NCBI GenBank assembly: GCA_016234185.1
Contig: JACRHA010000035.1
Span: 1 to 39,999 of the forward strand
Length of the DNA stretch: 39,999 bases
Direction: 5' to 3'
Source of the DNA: Nitrospirota bacterium
Lineage (GTDB): Bacteria > Nitrospirota > Nitrospiria > JACRHA01
Under the pieces are notes generated by a model. That model was not told where the DNA came from. It saw only the letters and a list, made by a program, of their open reading frames with translations, and did no database searches. Below, in pieces: positions 6,194 to 15,194 of the stretch; the stretch's first letter is position 1; every line of letters starts with the position of its first letter. The position numbers and the translations under genes are program-made.

Positions 6194-7462
6194 TTATATT
6201 TCACTATAATGCCTGGTCTGATTTTTTCCGCCCTTTTTTGCATGATATAATGCCTTATCTGCCAATTCTATTAGTTCTTCTTTTTCCCTGGTATCCATGG
6301 GGGTAGTTGCTATACCGAGGCTCAATGTTATGTATGATCTCTTTTCTCCGAACCCAAGCGCCATTTCCTCGACTGTCTTTCTTATCCTTTCCGCTGTAGT
6401 TATGGCCTGTTCCTTTCCGGTATTCACAAGGAGGACCAGGAACTCATCTCCCCCGTATCTTGCAATTATATCTATCTCTCTGGCTACCTGGGTCAGGATT
6501 ATAGCGACCTTCTTTAAGAGAAGATCCCCTCCAGGGTGTCCATGGGTATCATTTATATCCTTAAAATTATCTATATCGGCTATGATGAGCGATAGTGATT
6601 CACGGGACCTTGCTATCCTTTTGAACTCATCCCCCAGGCGGCCTTGGAAGCCTCTATAATTGAGTATTCCTGTAAGGCTATCGGTAATTGCCGAGGTCTC
6701 GAGCGCCCTATGAGACCTTTTAAGCTCGGAGATCATCTGGTTAAAGACATCCGCCATAAAACTAAACTCATCACATGATTTAATCTCGATCCTTGCATCA
6801 AGATCCCCTCTTTCTACCCTCTTCATGTTCAAGACAAAGGACCTGACCGGTTTTTCTATCAAGAAAAATATCATAAAAATGGCAAATAAGCTGACAATTA
6901 CGGCCGGGATCAGAAGGAGATAATGGGCAAGCCTAAGGATGTCCAATTTCTTTTCTGACCCTGATTCAAAAAGGCGAACGGTCTTATCAACCGAGGATAC
7001 ATAAGCAACAACATTATCATTATATCTGGATATCAGTGTCCTGGCTTCATCAGGGGTTTCTACATCAATGACCCTCTTAATCAAGGGGGAGATAACCTCT
7101 TCCCACTCCCTTATAATCATATTCAACTGGTTCAGGATCTTCTTGTTCTTCTCTCCAGGGAGCCCATATTTGGGGTTTCCATCCCTGAGGCCATAGAGTA
7201 CCTCCTTAACAAGACCCCTCTCCTCTTCTATCTCTTTTTTTAACATCGGTCTCTCTTTTTCAGAGGCAGTTTCCATCCTATCAAGAAGAAATCCGATCTT
7301 AAAAGAGCGCATCCTTACGCTTCCGGCGTAATTTATCTCTGCGGCATCCCCGGAGAGTCTCTTCGACGTATAAAGACCTATGATGACGACAATTAAGTGG
7401 ATGGCCAGCAAAAGGAGAATGACACCGCCAAATTTATACAGTATCTTTCCTTTAAGGCTCAT
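6194..7462 (-). CDS. Membrane-bound diguanylate cyclase with PilJ-like sensor and HAMP
   Basis: 422 residues. TM1 (~11-31), a periplasmic helical sensor (~32-178) containing AEINYAGSVRMRSFKIGFLLDRM, typical of the type IV pili chemoreceptor-like (PilJ/NarX-type) sensor, TM2 (~180-202), HAMP (~203-250), then a GGDEF domain (~258-422). The active-site loop is an intact GGDEF (337-341), with DIDNFKDINDTHGH upstream. An inhibitory I-site RxxD (REID, five residues before GGDEF) is present, so c-di-GMP feedback is likely. It should make c-di-GMP from two GTP in response to a periplasmic ligand; NarX-like sensors bind nitrate, but the ligand here is unknown. Single-gene unit. Confidence 0.9.
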   Translation of the reverse strand: MSLKGKILYKFGGVILLLLAIHLIVVIIGLYTSKRLSGDAAEINYAGSVRMRSFKIGFLLDRMETASEKERPMLKKEIEEERGLVKEVLYGLRDGNPKYGLPGEKNKKILNQLNMIIREWEEVISPLIKRVIDVETPDEARTLISRYNDNVVAYVSSVDKTVRLFESGSEKKLDILRLAHYLLLIPAVIVSLFAIFMIFFLIEKPVRSFVLNMKRVERGDLDARIEIKSCDEFSFMADVFNQMISELKRSHRALETSAITDSLTGILNYRGFQGRLGDEFKRIARSRESLSLIIADIDNFKDINDTHGHPGGDLLLKKVAIILTQVAREIDIIARYGGDEFLVLLVNTGKEQAITTAERIRKTVEEMALGFGEKRSYITLSLGIATTPMDTREKEELIELADKALYHAKKGGKNQTRHYSEI

Positions 7463-7658
7463 CCTGCATCCCTTTATTCATTCCTGCCTTGTACCATAAA
7501 TTCGTAATCATAATATTTTCTTATTATATTTATCGTCTATTTTTGCAAGAATCTCAAGCCCATCTGCCGGAATTCTCATATTATATTGGCATTTAAGCAT
7601 CTTATCCTTATTGGAAAAGGTAATTGGATGGCAGGCAATAGGGGACTTAAATAGCAAA

Positions 7659-7697
7659 GAAGGCTGAAGTAAGGAAGCCTAACCCCCTTCAGCCTTC
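7659..7697. terminator. Inverted repeat at the 3' end of the ChaN-like gene
   Basis: GAAGGCTGAAG (7659-7669) and CTTCAGCCTTC (7687-7697) form a perfect 11-bp stem with a 17-nt loop just beyond the chaN-like stop. No T-run follows on the gene's strand, so this may be an RNA-stabilising or factor-dependent structure rather than a classical intrinsic terminator. Nothing else is seen in 7463-7720. Confidence 0.4.
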
Positions 7698-7720
7698 AGT
7701 CTAAACCCCAAGGGGGGTCT

Positions 7721-8950
7721 CTACTGACTTAAGGTTGGCTTCATTGCTACCTCAGTATCGATCTCATTTCCGGAGCGTATGATTTTAACCTTGATCCGAT
7801 CTCCAGGTCGTTTCTGTTTAACAGCATAGGTAAGGTCAAAGGGCTCCTTTATCTCCTGGCCATCAAAGGATACTATGATATCCCCTGCCGTGATCCCGGC
7901 CTCATCTGCTGCGGATTTAGGGGAGACGCTGATAATCCGGACCCCGGCCTGAGATTGTTCAATCTGAACGCCGAGTGCAACCTTTTTGTCCTCAAGCTCC
8001 CGGTATTTTACCGCCCATATATAGTCGGCCAATAAAAGAGGGAGATCAGGGAGTTTAACATCCATCATCCTCTGCTCCGTCGGTGTATCTTTTGCGTGAG
8101 GGAGTACAATCTGGTATGGCACCGGAAGGCGCCTAAACACCCTTCTCGGGATGCCAAAGCCATAGTTCACATGAAAACCTCCGGCAAAGACAACTAACTT
8201 TTTATCTACCCCTCCGGGAGATTTAAGGTACCTTGCAACCGTCTCCGCCATCGTCTCATCCCATAGGAGCATAGTTTCGTAAAAAGTCTCAAAACCCGTC
8301 GTATCGTTACTATGTCCTTTGTAGATGGCCATAAGCGCCTTGCGATGGTGTGGATCGTCAGGGTCAACATCTGGCATCTCCTTTTGGTCTTCCGGCGAAA
8401 GCCCTTTAAACCCTTTTGTTTTTATCTTGGTTTCCATCTCCCTTGAGGCATTCAGTGCTATCAGAGGGATCTTATTTTCCCGGATAAACAAGAGGAGGGC
8501 CTTATAATACCCATCATCTATTCCCCAGTTTTCATACCAGATCTTTTGAAATTCTTTATCCTCCATCCCGCCTCCTATCCAGCGGTCTAAGTCGGCTTGA
8601 ACAGGCCTCCGGAACATCTCCATACCGACAGCCACCCTTCCCGGAAAGCGCTTCCAGAGCCCTTTTAATATGGCCAGCTGAATCTGGTGATCCGCCAGGC
8701 TATCGTGGGCCTCTCCCACATAGATTATCCGGGCCGTTGCCAGAATATCCAATAGCCTCTCTTCCGGGACCTCGATCCCGGTAGGAAGATGCACAATCTT
8801 CCCATCTTCGATTTCATCTATATCCTGGTATGGCGACGCGGGAGGTAATACAGAGGCCATGAGATTAGGATTATTCTGCAGGCAAGCGGAGAAGACAGGG
8901 GAGAACATAGCTACCAACATGAGCAATACAAAAATCAACATCCGTTTCAT
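7721..8950 (-). CDS. ChaN-like haem-binding lipoprotein with C-terminal PDZ domain
   Basis: 409 residues. A signal peptide ends FSAC, a possible lipobox (Cys23; Phe at -3 is atypical). Residues ~60-300 are the ChaN/Cofac_haem_bdg domain: IIYVGEAHDSLADHQIQL, VGMEMFRRPVQADLDRW, VVFAGGFHVNYGFGIPRR. C-terminal ~325-405 is a PDZ domain (SPKSAADEAGITAGDIIVSFDGQ). In the family, ChaN binds haem at the membrane and is linked to iron uptake; the PDZ may bind a partner peptide. Transcribed alone from the promoter at 8957-8986, whose start site falls on the ATG, with no Shine-Dalgarno. Divergent from rpiB. Confidence 0.85.
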   Translation of the reverse strand: MKRMLIFVLLMLVAMFSPVFSACLQNNPNLMASVLPPASPYQDIDEIEDGKIVHLPTGIEVPEERLLDILATARIIYVGEAHDSLADHQIQLAILKGLWKRFPGRVAVGMEMFRRPVQADLDRWIGGGMEDKEFQKIWYENWGIDDGYYKALLLFIRENKIPLIALNASREMETKIKTKGFKGLSPEDQKEMPDVDPDDPHHRKALMAIYKGHSNDTTGFETFYETMLLWDETMAETVARYLKSPGGVDKKLVVFAGGFHVNYGFGIPRRVFRRLPVPYQIVLPHAKDTPTEQRMMDVKLPDLPLLLADYIWAVKYRELEDKKVALGVQIEQSQAGVRIISVSPKSAADEAGITAGDIIVSFDGQEIKEPFDLTYAVKQKRPGDRIKVKIIRSGNEIDTEVAMKPTLSQ

Positions 8951-8956
8951 TACGAG

Positions 8957-8986
8957 ATTCTACATGTAATAAAATCAGGGTGTCAA
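8957..8986 (-). promoter_or_regulatory. Promoter of the ChaN-like gene (apparently leaderless)
   Basis: Minus-strand TTGACA (8986-8981), an 18-nt spacer and TAGAAT (8962-8957). Only six bases separate the -10 box from the ATG at 8950, so transcription should begin at or within a base or two of the start codon. Confidence 0.6.
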
Positions 8987-9010
8987 ACTGTCAAACCGAC
9001 TTTATTAGCC

Positions 9011-9039
9011 TTGACAAAAATTATAGGATTGGCTACTAT
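9011..9039 (+). promoter_or_regulatory. Promoter of rpiB-glyA-nrdR
   Basis: TTGACA (9011-9016), 17-nt spacer, TACTAT (9034-9039): a near-consensus sigma70-type promoter. It lies inside the long ORF-track version of rpiB (start 8980), so that start cannot be used on this transcript. Confidence 0.75.
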
Positions 9040-9063
9040 TTTGAATCCTTTTTGGAGATCTTA

Positions 9064-9528
9064 ATGAATATCGCAATTGCCTCTGACCATGCCGGAGTTG
9101 ACCTCAAGGAGAAGATAATAAAACTTCTTGATGGTATGTCTATTAAGGTTGACGATCTGGGTACAGACAATAAGGACCCTGTAGACTACCCTGATTACGG
9201 TATAAGGGTAGCTGAAGCTGTTTCAGATGGAAAGGCCGGCAGGGGGATACTAATATGTGGTACGGGGATAGGCATGTCTATTGTGGCGAACAAATTTCCC
9301 GGTGTAAGGGCAGCCCTCTGCTATGATACATTTACGGCAAAGATAAGCAGGTTGCACAATGACTCAAATGTCCTGGTGCTTGGAGAGAGGGTGCTTGATT
9401 ACAAGTTAGCTCTGGATATAGTAAAGATATGGCTTAAGACCGATTTTGAAGGGGGCAGGCATACGAGAAGGGTAGAGAAGATCAACGAGATCGAAGAAAG
9501 ATTAATGAAGCAGAGAGAGGCAAAATAG
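9064..9528 (+). CDS. rpiB: Ribose-5-phosphate isomerase B
   Basis: 154 residues from the ATG at 9064, the usual RpiB length. The track's 28-residue N-terminal extension is rejected because a promoter lies within it, GGAG precedes this ATG, and the protein then begins [11 protein letters not shown] as RpiB proteins do. The active-site Cys65 is in [14 protein letters not shown], with [14 protein letters not shown] following. It interconverts ribose-5-phosphate and ribulose-5-phosphate in the cytosol. First gene of an operon with glyA and nrdR, a common bacterial order that ties pentose, one-carbon and nucleotide supply together. Confidence 0.95.
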   Translation: MNIAIASDHAGVDLKEKIIKLLDGMSIKVDDLGTDNKDPVDYPDYGIRVAEAVSDGKAGRGILICGTGIGMSIVANKFPGVRAALCYDTFTAKISRLHNDSNVLVLGERVLDYKLALDIVKIWLKTDFEGGRHTRRVEKINEIEERLMKQREAK

Positions 9529-9535
9529 ATTCAAT

Positions 9536-10774
9536 ATGTCGATACTGAGCAAGAAAGACCCTAAAATATATAAGGCCATAAAACTTGAGGCAAAGAGGGA
9601 ATTGGAGCAGATCATCCTTGTTGCCTCGGAGAATTATGCGAGCAGGGCAGTACTTGAGGCCTCAGGGTCTATACTTACAAACAAGTATGCGGAAGGTTAT
9701 CCGGGCAAGAGGTATTATGGCGGCTGTCAATACGTAGATATTGTTGAATCTATTGCCATTGAGAGGACAAAGGCCTTATTTGGCGCTGAGCATGTGAATG
9801 TCCAGCCCCATTCAGGGTCCCAGGCAAATATGGCCGTATATTTTTCAGTTCTCAAGCCCGGCGATACCATAATGGGGATGGATCTTGCCCATGGAGGCCA
9901 TCTTACCCATGGGAGCGCGGTAAGCTTCTCTGGAAGTCTTTACAGGACATGTTTCTATGGGGTGGACAAGATCTCTGGCCTTATTGATTATGATAAGGTC
10001 CTGACCCTTGCCAAAGAATACAGACCAAGGATGATAATTGCCGGAGCAAGCGCCTATTCAAGGGTACTGGATTTTAAGAGATTCAGGGAGATTGCCGATG
10101 AGGTCGGGGCATATCTTTTAGTGGATATGGCCCATATAGCCGGTCTAGTTGCAGCCGGGTTACATCCAAACCCTATCCCCTATGCCGATTTTGTCACTAC
10201 CACAACTCATAAGACCCTCAGGGGTCCAAGGGGCGGGATAATCATGTGCAGGGGCGAATATGCCAAGGCAATTGATAAGGCGATATTCCCGGGGATTCAG
10301 GGCGGCCCGCTTATGCATATTATTGCCGCAAAGGCCGTTGCATTGAAGGAGGCGGGCACAAAGTCCTTTAAGCGGTATCAGGCACAGGTTGTGACAAACG
10401 CACAGGCATTGGCAGGGGCTATGATCAAGATGGGATTCAAGGTGATATCAGGGGGTACTGATAATCACATGATGCTAATAGACCTGACTGATAAGGACAT
10501 AAGCGGGGATGAGGCGGAGTCGGCCTTAGAGAGGGCGGGTATTACGATTAATAAGAATTCCATTCCATTCGACAATAGACCGCCCACCAAGACAAGCGGG
10601 ATACGGCTTGGTACGCCTACAGTTACATCAAGGGGGATGAAGGAAAAGGAGATGAGGATAATAGCGGGCCTTATAAGTGATGCCCTGGAAGATGTAACTG
10701 ACAGCGGAGTACAAAAGAGGCTGAAGAAGGAAGTAGGCAGGATCTGCAGGCGCTTTCCTGTAAGAATAGACTAA
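9536..10774 (+). CDS. glyA: Serine hydroxymethyltransferase
   Basis: 412 residues, normal for bacterial SHMT. PLP-dependent; converts serine and tetrahydrofolate to glycine and 5,10-methylene-THF. The Schiff-base lysine is K226 in [14 protein letters not shown]. Other landmarks are [15 protein letters not shown] near the N-terminus, [14 protein letters not shown] for substrate binding, and [13 protein letters not shown] carrying the PLP-contacting Asp. Starts seven bases after the rpiB stop with only a weak Shine-Dalgarno, so coupling to rpiB translation is likely. Confidence 0.97.
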   Translation: MSILSKKDPKIYKAIKLEAKRELEQIILVASENYASRAVLEASGSILTNKYAEGYPGKRYYGGCQYVDIVESIAIERTKALFGAEHVNVQPHSGSQANMAVYFSVLKPGDTIMGMDLAHGGHLTHGSAVSFSGSLYRTCFYGVDKISGLIDYDKVLTLAKEYRPRMIIAGASAYSRVLDFKRFREIADEVGAYLLVDMAHIAGLVAAGLHPNPIPYADFVTTTTHKTLRGPRGGIIMCRGEYAKAIDKAIFPGIQGGPLMHIIAAKAVALKEAGTKSFKRYQAQVVTNAQALAGAMIKMGFKVISGGTDNHMMLIDLTDKDISGDEAESALERAGITINKNSIPFDNRPPTKTSGIRLGTPTVTSRGMKEKEMRIIAGLISDALEDVTDSGVQKRLKKEVGRICRRFPVRID

Positions 10775-10798
10775 TTAAGCCAAAATAAGGAGTAAAAG

Positions 10799-11257
10799 GT
10801 GAAGTGTCCCTTCTGCAGCACCCTCGAGGACAAGGTGGTTGATTCCCGTTTGAGTAAGGAGGGGGAGGCTATAAGGAGGAGGAGGGAGTGTTTTTCCTGC
10901 AAGCAGAGGTTTACTACCTATGAAAGGGTTGAAGAGATGTCCCTTATGGTCATTAAAAAGGATGGGAGGCGGGAGACTTTTGACAGACAGAAGATCCTCC
11001 AGGGTCTTAAAAAGGCCTGCGAGAAGAGACCCATAAGTGTCATGACCCTCGAAGAGGTTGCAGGCAACATAGAGAAGAGGCTGCTTGAGAGGGGAGATAC
11101 AGAGATACCAAGTTCGATTATAGGAGAAGAGGTGATGAACCGGCTCATGGACCTTGATAAGATTGCATATGTAAGGTTTGCCTCAGTATATAAGGACTTC
11201 AAGGATACAAGCCAGTTTGAAGAGGAATTAAGGGCAATATTGTCCAAGGATGGATAG
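10799..11257 (+). CDS. nrdR: Transcriptional repressor NrdR
   Basis: 152 residues from a GTG with AAGGAG six bases upstream. N-terminal zinc ribbon (C3-x2-C6, C31-x2-C34: MKCPFC and CFSC), then an ATP-cone (VIKKDGRRETFDRQKILQGLKKAC). NrdR senses ATP/dATP and represses ribonucleotide reductase genes by binding NrdR boxes; no nrd gene is in the window. Third gene of the rpiB-glyA-nrdR operon, 24 bases after glyA. Converges with the MFS gene across a 19-base gap in which I see no clear terminator. Confidence 0.96.
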   Translation: MKCPFCSTLEDKVVDSRLSKEGEAIRRRRECFSCKQRFTTYERVEEMSLMVIKKDGRRETFDRQKILQGLKKACEKRPISVMTLEEVAGNIEKRLLERGDTEIPSSIIGEEVMNRLMDLDKIAYVRFASVYKDFKDTSQFEEELRAILSKDG

Positions 11258-11276
11258 AGTCAGTCTTTTACTTTTT

Positions 11277-12458
11277 TTACTTAAAAAGCGAAACAGATCT
11301 ATACCTATTTACCAGTATAAGCGCAGAAACCATGAAGGCCATGGAAGTTCCAAAGGCAGTTTTTACGCCTATACCATTCAATATCATAGGGCCGAGAAAT
11401 GGGGCAGTTGCCCCACGAAAACCTCCTAACAGAATGTGCAGTGCCATATATCGGGGCGTCTCCTTTGGAGATGCCATCCTTGTAATTACAACATAGCCGA
11501 TCAGTTCAATTGCTGAGGAAATAAAACCTAAGATTCCTTGGGCAATGGAGAGGAACCAGAGGTTATATGTCAGAAGATAGATAAACGGTATTGTGGCTGA
11601 GACCAGGAAAAGGAGCGACAATAAACTGGAGAGCGGATGCTTATCTATAAAGCGGCCCCAGAAGAAAAAGCCGATGAGCCATGTACCTGAAAATATGGTT
11701 CCAAAGACGCCTGCTGCCAGATTTGGTATATGCGCCCTGTCCACCTGTATCAATGGGTATAACGGCAGACTCAACAGGAGGCCAAACTCGAAAATAGAAT
11801 AAGTAATCAGAAATGTGCGGAAGGGCATATTTTTTAATGGCGCTGTGATATGGGAAAAGGCAGCAAAGCCCTCCTTTTTCTTTCCTTCTCTCCTCACCTT
11901 AATATTGCCGAATTCTATTGCGGATAATATGCCGAATATTGCGGCAAACGGGAATATATAGCGATAATTGTCTGTCCCTTTTTCCAGTATCCATCCTGAG
12001 GCCATGGAAGAGACTATCCAGAGACATGCGGTCCCGATCCTAATGTAGCCCATTAGCCTTCCCCGCTCCTTCTCAGGGTAATTGGTTTTCATAACAGAGG
12101 CGTAGGAAGGAAAGGCAATCGCTGTTACCAGCATATACAAGAATATGATAATGGTGTAATTAAACGGACTATAGACAAAGAGCATGGCAATAAGGACAGC
12201 CCTACCTATCACATTGGACCAGACTGCGTACCAGACCCTCCCCTTGCCGAAGATATCCTCTGTCCAGAAGATGGAGAATGCGTTGGCTACATATGGCGCT
12301 GATATCAAAAGCGCAATCTGGAATTCGGTAGCGCCTATCTTTCTCCCTACAATTGCAATAAATGGGAGGAATGCGCCGCCGAATATGCCGAATAGCATAC
12401 CGGCCTTCAGGTCATGGTAGAATGTATGTCTTACAAATAATGGGAGTTTTTTTAACAC
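11277..12458 (-). CDS. MFS transporter
   Basis: 393 residues, almost all in hydrophobic segments; about 10-12 TM helices in two halves separated by a basic cytoplasmic loop (NIKVRREGKKKEGF, ~190). The loop between TM2/3 equivalents is weak, but NYPEKERGRLMGYIRIG (~128-144) resembles the MFS motif linking two helices. Substrate cannot be told; there are no neighbours in the same unit. A good promoter lies ~100 bases upstream (12561-12589), leaving an untranslated leader in which I see no known riboswitch. Confidence 0.8.
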   Translation of the reverse strand: MLKKLPLFVRHTFYHDLKAGMLFGIFGGAFLPFIAIVGRKIGATEFQIALLISAPYVANAFSIFWTEDIFGKGRVWYAVWSNVIGRAVLIAMLFVYSPFNYTIIIFLYMLVTAIAFPSYASVMKTNYPEKERGRLMGYIRIGTACLWIVSSMASGWILEKGTDNYRYIFPFAAIFGILSAIEFGNIKVRREGKKKEGFAAFSHITAPLKNMPFRTFLITYSIFEFGLLLSLPLYPLIQVDRAHIPNLAAGVFGTIFSGTWLIGFFFWGRFIDKHPLSSLLSLLFLVSATIPFIYLLTYNLWFLSIAQGILGFISSAIELIGYVVITRMASPKETPRYMALHILLGGFRGATAPFLGPMILNGIGVKTAFGTSMAFMVSALILVNRYRSVSLFK

Positions 12459-12840
12459 CTGTATGTTCCTAAAAAATAATATTTCGGTCAGATTAACTTA
12501 CAGCACGTGGATATTTCACGTCCTAACATATACTTTTAAGTCTATTCCATGAATGTATGGATTATATAGTAGGCTTATTATGGAGTCAAGTTTTGGAGGT
12601 ATTACAAGACAGCATCAATTTGTTTTATTTTTAATCCATCAGCTAATTAATGCATTATAAGTGTTATGCCTATTTTTTTGAAAGCATTTTGATGATATGC
12701 TTGGCAAGATTTTAGTTTATTTTGTTGTGTCTCGGAATAGGTTGAGAAATTTTAGTTCCTTGATTCTGATACCAATCGTGATTACCACCGTGCCTGATGA
12801 ATATACAACCCATCCCCTCTATTTAGATGGTTAGAAGATT
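12459..12840. other. AT-rich spacer without a gene
   Basis: No ORF, RNA gene or repeat recognised on either strand beyond the MFS promoter. Composition is clearly more AT-rich than the flanking MFS and rpiB-glyA genes, like the DUF4160/DUF2442 pair that follows. Confidence 0.5.
12561..12589 (-). promoter_or_regulatory. Promoter of the MFS gene
   Basis: Minus-strand TTGACT (12589-12584), a 17-nt spacer and perfect TATAAT (12566-12561). Confidence 0.65.
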
Positions 12841-13101
12841 TTATTTGTACGTCAAAGGATATTTTCCCGGATTATCTAAAATTTCCGTAGATAAATCCAC
12901 ATCTAATTTTGGCCAGTATAAATGATGATTATGAATTATTTCTACATCGATTATTGACGATATATTTGCATCTTTAAACCATGGATACTCATCAAAAGAA
13001 ACAAAGTATTCTTTTTCTTTTAAAAATATCCAAAATCCATGTTCTGAAATATTAGTTATTTCTGGTTTTGAAATGTTCTTTCCATTTTTTAATAATTTCA
13101 T
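12841..13101 (-). CDS. DUF2442-family protein, probable partner of DUF4160
   Basis: 86 residues from the ATG at 13101, preceded by TGAGGA. The ORF track's start at 13116 is a TTG five codons earlier with no RBS. The sequence (EHGFWIFLKEKEYFVSFDEYPWFKDA, YWPKLDVDLSTEIL) matches the DUF2442 pattern, including the conserved W-P-LD-DL near the end. It overlaps the DUF4160 gene by 50 bases. Such pairs are widespread and often listed as putative toxin-antitoxin systems, with DUF2442 sometimes considered the antitoxin; activity is not proven. AT-rich relative to neighbours, suggesting acquisition. Confidence 0.8.
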   Translation of the reverse strand: MKLLKNGKNISKPEITNISEHGFWIFLKEKEYFVSFDEYPWFKDANISSIIDVEIIHNHHLYWPKLDVDLSTEILDNPGKYPLTYK

Positions 13102-13300
13102 TTTTATGTTCCTCAATAATTTTTTGTAAAGAATTTAATTGGGTTTTGGAAAAACCGGAATAATTAACTAATGCGATAGTAGGCTCTAACCAAAACTTTG
13201 CTTCCCCTTCGGGAGAAATAATATGAACATGAATTCTATTTTCTTCTTTAGAGAAAAAGTGGAACCGGTATTTTCCTATTTTAAATACAGTTGGACTCAA
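13052..13300 (-). CDS. DUF4160-family protein
   Basis: 82 residues, starting from a TTG at 13300 with AAAGGAG eight bases upstream. SPTVFKIGKYRFHFFSKEENRIHVHI is the standard DUF4160 opening (PTVFRIG-YRFFFFS-E---HVHV), followed by EGEAKFWLEP and a C-terminal helix. First gene of a two-gene unit with DUF2442. Function unproven; candidate toxin partner by association only. Confidence 0.82.
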   Translation of the reverse strand: MSPTVFKIGKYRFHFFSKEENRIHVHIISPEGEAKFWLEPTIALVNYSGFSKTQLNSLQKIIEEHKNEIIKKWKEHFKTRNN

Positions 13301-13379
13301 TATTTATTCTCCTTTGCTCTTTTGAAGGATTTTACCATATTCTTAATTTTATTTCCTCTTCTAACCGGTTCACAATAAA

Positions 13380-13410
13380 TTGACATTGATATATTTAGAT
13401 GATATATTTA
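13380..13410 (+). promoter_or_regulatory. Promoter/operator of the copper-silver efflux operon
   Basis: TTGACA (13380-13385), 17-nt spacer, TATATT (13403-13408). Two perfect copies of GATATATTTA (13388-13397 and 13401-13410) lie 13 bp apart, one in the spacer and one over the -10 box. That is a natural place for a metal-responsive regulator, though no regulator gene is adjacent. Confidence 0.65.
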
Positions 13411-13432
13411 AAATAGATCTTTGGAAATGGCC

Positions 13433-13819
13433 ATGAACAAGCAGAATGTTAGAGTGATTACAGCCTTAATTACCGTGGTTTCTATCATCACCCTCTTTTG
13501 CGGAACGATATTTGCCTGCCTCATCCCTGTCAGTATAGATTCTAATAAAGATCTGATGGCTGGATGCGTTTCCAATGGGAGCCAAAAAGGGGATAAGACA
13601 CAAGAGACCTGTTATTCAACCGAGTTTACCCATGCTCAAAGCCATATCAAACTACCCCAGGATATAAGGGAGATAAAGGGATCTACCCTTCCAGATCTGG
13701 ATCAGGCCCTATATCCTGCCAGGGCAATCCTCATTCAGAGGATTGCTAATGCCTTTTTTAGTGATGTTATCCTGCAAAAGATAGATATCTTCACAGAGTA
13801 TCAAAACCTTCGCCTCTGA
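13433..13819 (+). CDS. Small exported protein heading the cus operon
   Basis: About 128 residues. Starts at TTG 13421, ATG 13427 or ATG 13433 are all just downstream of the predicted transcript start; 13433 gives MNKQNVRVITAL with GGA seven bases upstream. A hydrophobic segment (ITALITVVSIITLFCGTIFACLI) acts as signal peptide or anchor. The rest is polar with three Cys (AGC, ETC) and His residues (HAQSH) that could bind metal. Family not recognised. Position as the first gene behind the operon promoter, 90 bases before the TolC gene, suggests a role in periplasmic metal handling; inference only. Confidence 0.55.
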   Translation: MNKQNVRVITALITVVSIITLFCGTIFACLIPVSIDSNKDLMAGCVSNGSQKGDKTQETCYSTEFTHAQSHIKLPQDIREIKGSTLPDLDQALYPARAILIQRIANAFFSDVILQKIDIFTEYQNLRL

Positions 13820-13909
13820 TTCCCATCTTTTAAATCAATTTAGTTTAAATAATCTTCTGAATTTTTTTATCTAATACTCAGAACTTATAACAATGAGGTT
13901 AATTCTTAT

Positions 13910-15157
13910 ATGAGATACACTAAGTATCTTCTGATTTTATTTCTAATCGCTGGTCCCTGGATCCTAACCCCTCTATTTGCCCAGGAGCCATTATCCCTTG
14001 AGACTCTATTGGAGGAGGCCATGAGGTCAAGCCCTGAGATCGAAGCTGCACGCCAGGAATGGGAGGCGATGAAAGAGGGGATCCCCCAGGCCCGATCCCT
14101 GGAGGATCCACAGTTTAGCATTACCCAATGGTCGATTCCTTCAAATTTTAATATCGGCAATGCCGATGAGACCTGGTATGGGATAGGACAGGCCTTTCCG
14201 TTTCCCGGCAAGCTGCAACTAAAGGGCCAGATCTCGGCAAAAGAGGCGGATATAAGCGGGCAGGGGTATCTGGCAAAGGTTCGTGAGGTGGCGTCTAAAG
14301 TAAAATCATCATATTATCAACTCTCTCTGATCCATAAAGCCATTGACCTTCACCTGGAACACCAGGCCCTACTGGAAGAATTCATCACGATTGCAGAACA
14401 AAAATATGCAGTAGGGCAGGTTTCTCAGCAGGACATCCTCAAGGCCCAGGTCGAGCTTTCCAAGCTTCACAACAGCCTCCTCTTGCTGGAACAAGAGAAG
14501 ATCTCGATCCAGGCAGAGATAAATAGACTGCTCAATCGTTCACCGGAAGGTCTTTTGGGACAGCCTGAAGAATCAAGCTTCAGGCCCTTTACTATGACAT
14601 TAGAAGGGTTAGAGCAGATGGCCCTTAGAGAAAAGCCAGAGTTAATGGCAGCAAATTTCACTATTGAAAGGAGCGAAAAAGCTAAGGCCCTTGCCAAAAA
14701 GAACTATCTTCCTGATTTCATGGTAGAGATCCAGTATTGGGATGTACATATCGGCCCCAACAGGTGGATGGCTATGGGTAAGATCAATCTCCCCTGGATC
14801 TTCAGGGCCAAGTATGATTCCAGGACCAGGCAGGCTAAAGCAGAAGAGGATCGGGCCAGGGCTGATTATATGGCGTTGCGCAACCAGACCCAGTTTGAGA
14901 TCAAGGATCTCTTTGTCAGGATCAAGACATCTGAGCATCTCATCCAGGTTTACAAGGATGGTATACTGCCGCAGGCAGAGCAATCGCTTGCAGCAGCCAG
15001 GATCGCCTATCAGGCTGGTAAGGCAGATTTCTTAAACCTAATTGATAGCGAGCGTACACTGCGTGATTTTCAGTTGGAATACTATACGGCCCTGACCCAA
15101 TATGAGCAGTTTATCGCTAAACTGGAACAGGAAGTAGGGACAGAGCTCAAGTTTTAG
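13910..15157 (+). CDS. TolC/CusC-type outer-membrane efflux protein
   Basis: 415 residues. Signal peptide (MRYTKYLLILFLIAGPWILTPLFAQ), then two TolC-like repeats of long amphipathic helices, e.g. LSLETLLEEAMRSSPEIEAARQE and the later LEQMALREKPELMAANFTIE, with GQAFPFPGKLQLKG typical of metal-efflux OMFs. No lipobox Cys, so unlike E. coli CusC it is probably not lipidated. It forms the trimeric outer-membrane channel for the CusBA pump encoded next. The RBS is weak (GAGG at a long distance). Confidence 0.9.
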   Translation: MRYTKYLLILFLIAGPWILTPLFAQEPLSLETLLEEAMRSSPEIEAARQEWEAMKEGIPQARSLEDPQFSITQWSIPSNFNIGNADETWYGIGQAFPFPGKLQLKGQISAKEADISGQGYLAKVREVASKVKSSYYQLSLIHKAIDLHLEHQALLEEFITIAEQKYAVGQVSQQDILKAQVELSKLHNSLLLLEQEKISIQAEINRLLNRSPEGLLGQPEESSFRPFTMTLEGLEQMALREKPELMAANFTIERSEKAKALAKKNYLPDFMVEIQYWDVHIGPNRWMAMGKINLPWIFRAKYDSRTRQAKAEEDRARADYMALRNQTQFEIKDLFVRIKTSEHLIQVYKDGILPQAEQSLAAARIAYQAGKADFLNLIDSERTLRDFQLEYYTALTQYEQFIAKLEQEVGTELKF

Positions 15158-15194
15158 ACATGTAAAGGATTTTAGAAAGGGAAGGGAGAAGAAG

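Noticed and set aside
8980-9063. N-terminal extension of rpiB in the ORF track
   Set aside because: The operon promoter (9011-9039) lies inside it and RpiB homologues begin at [11 protein letters not shown].
12459-12554. Riboswitch in the leader of the MFS gene
   Set aside because: The leader is ~95 nt, AT-rich and shows no recognised aptamer core or terminator hairpin.
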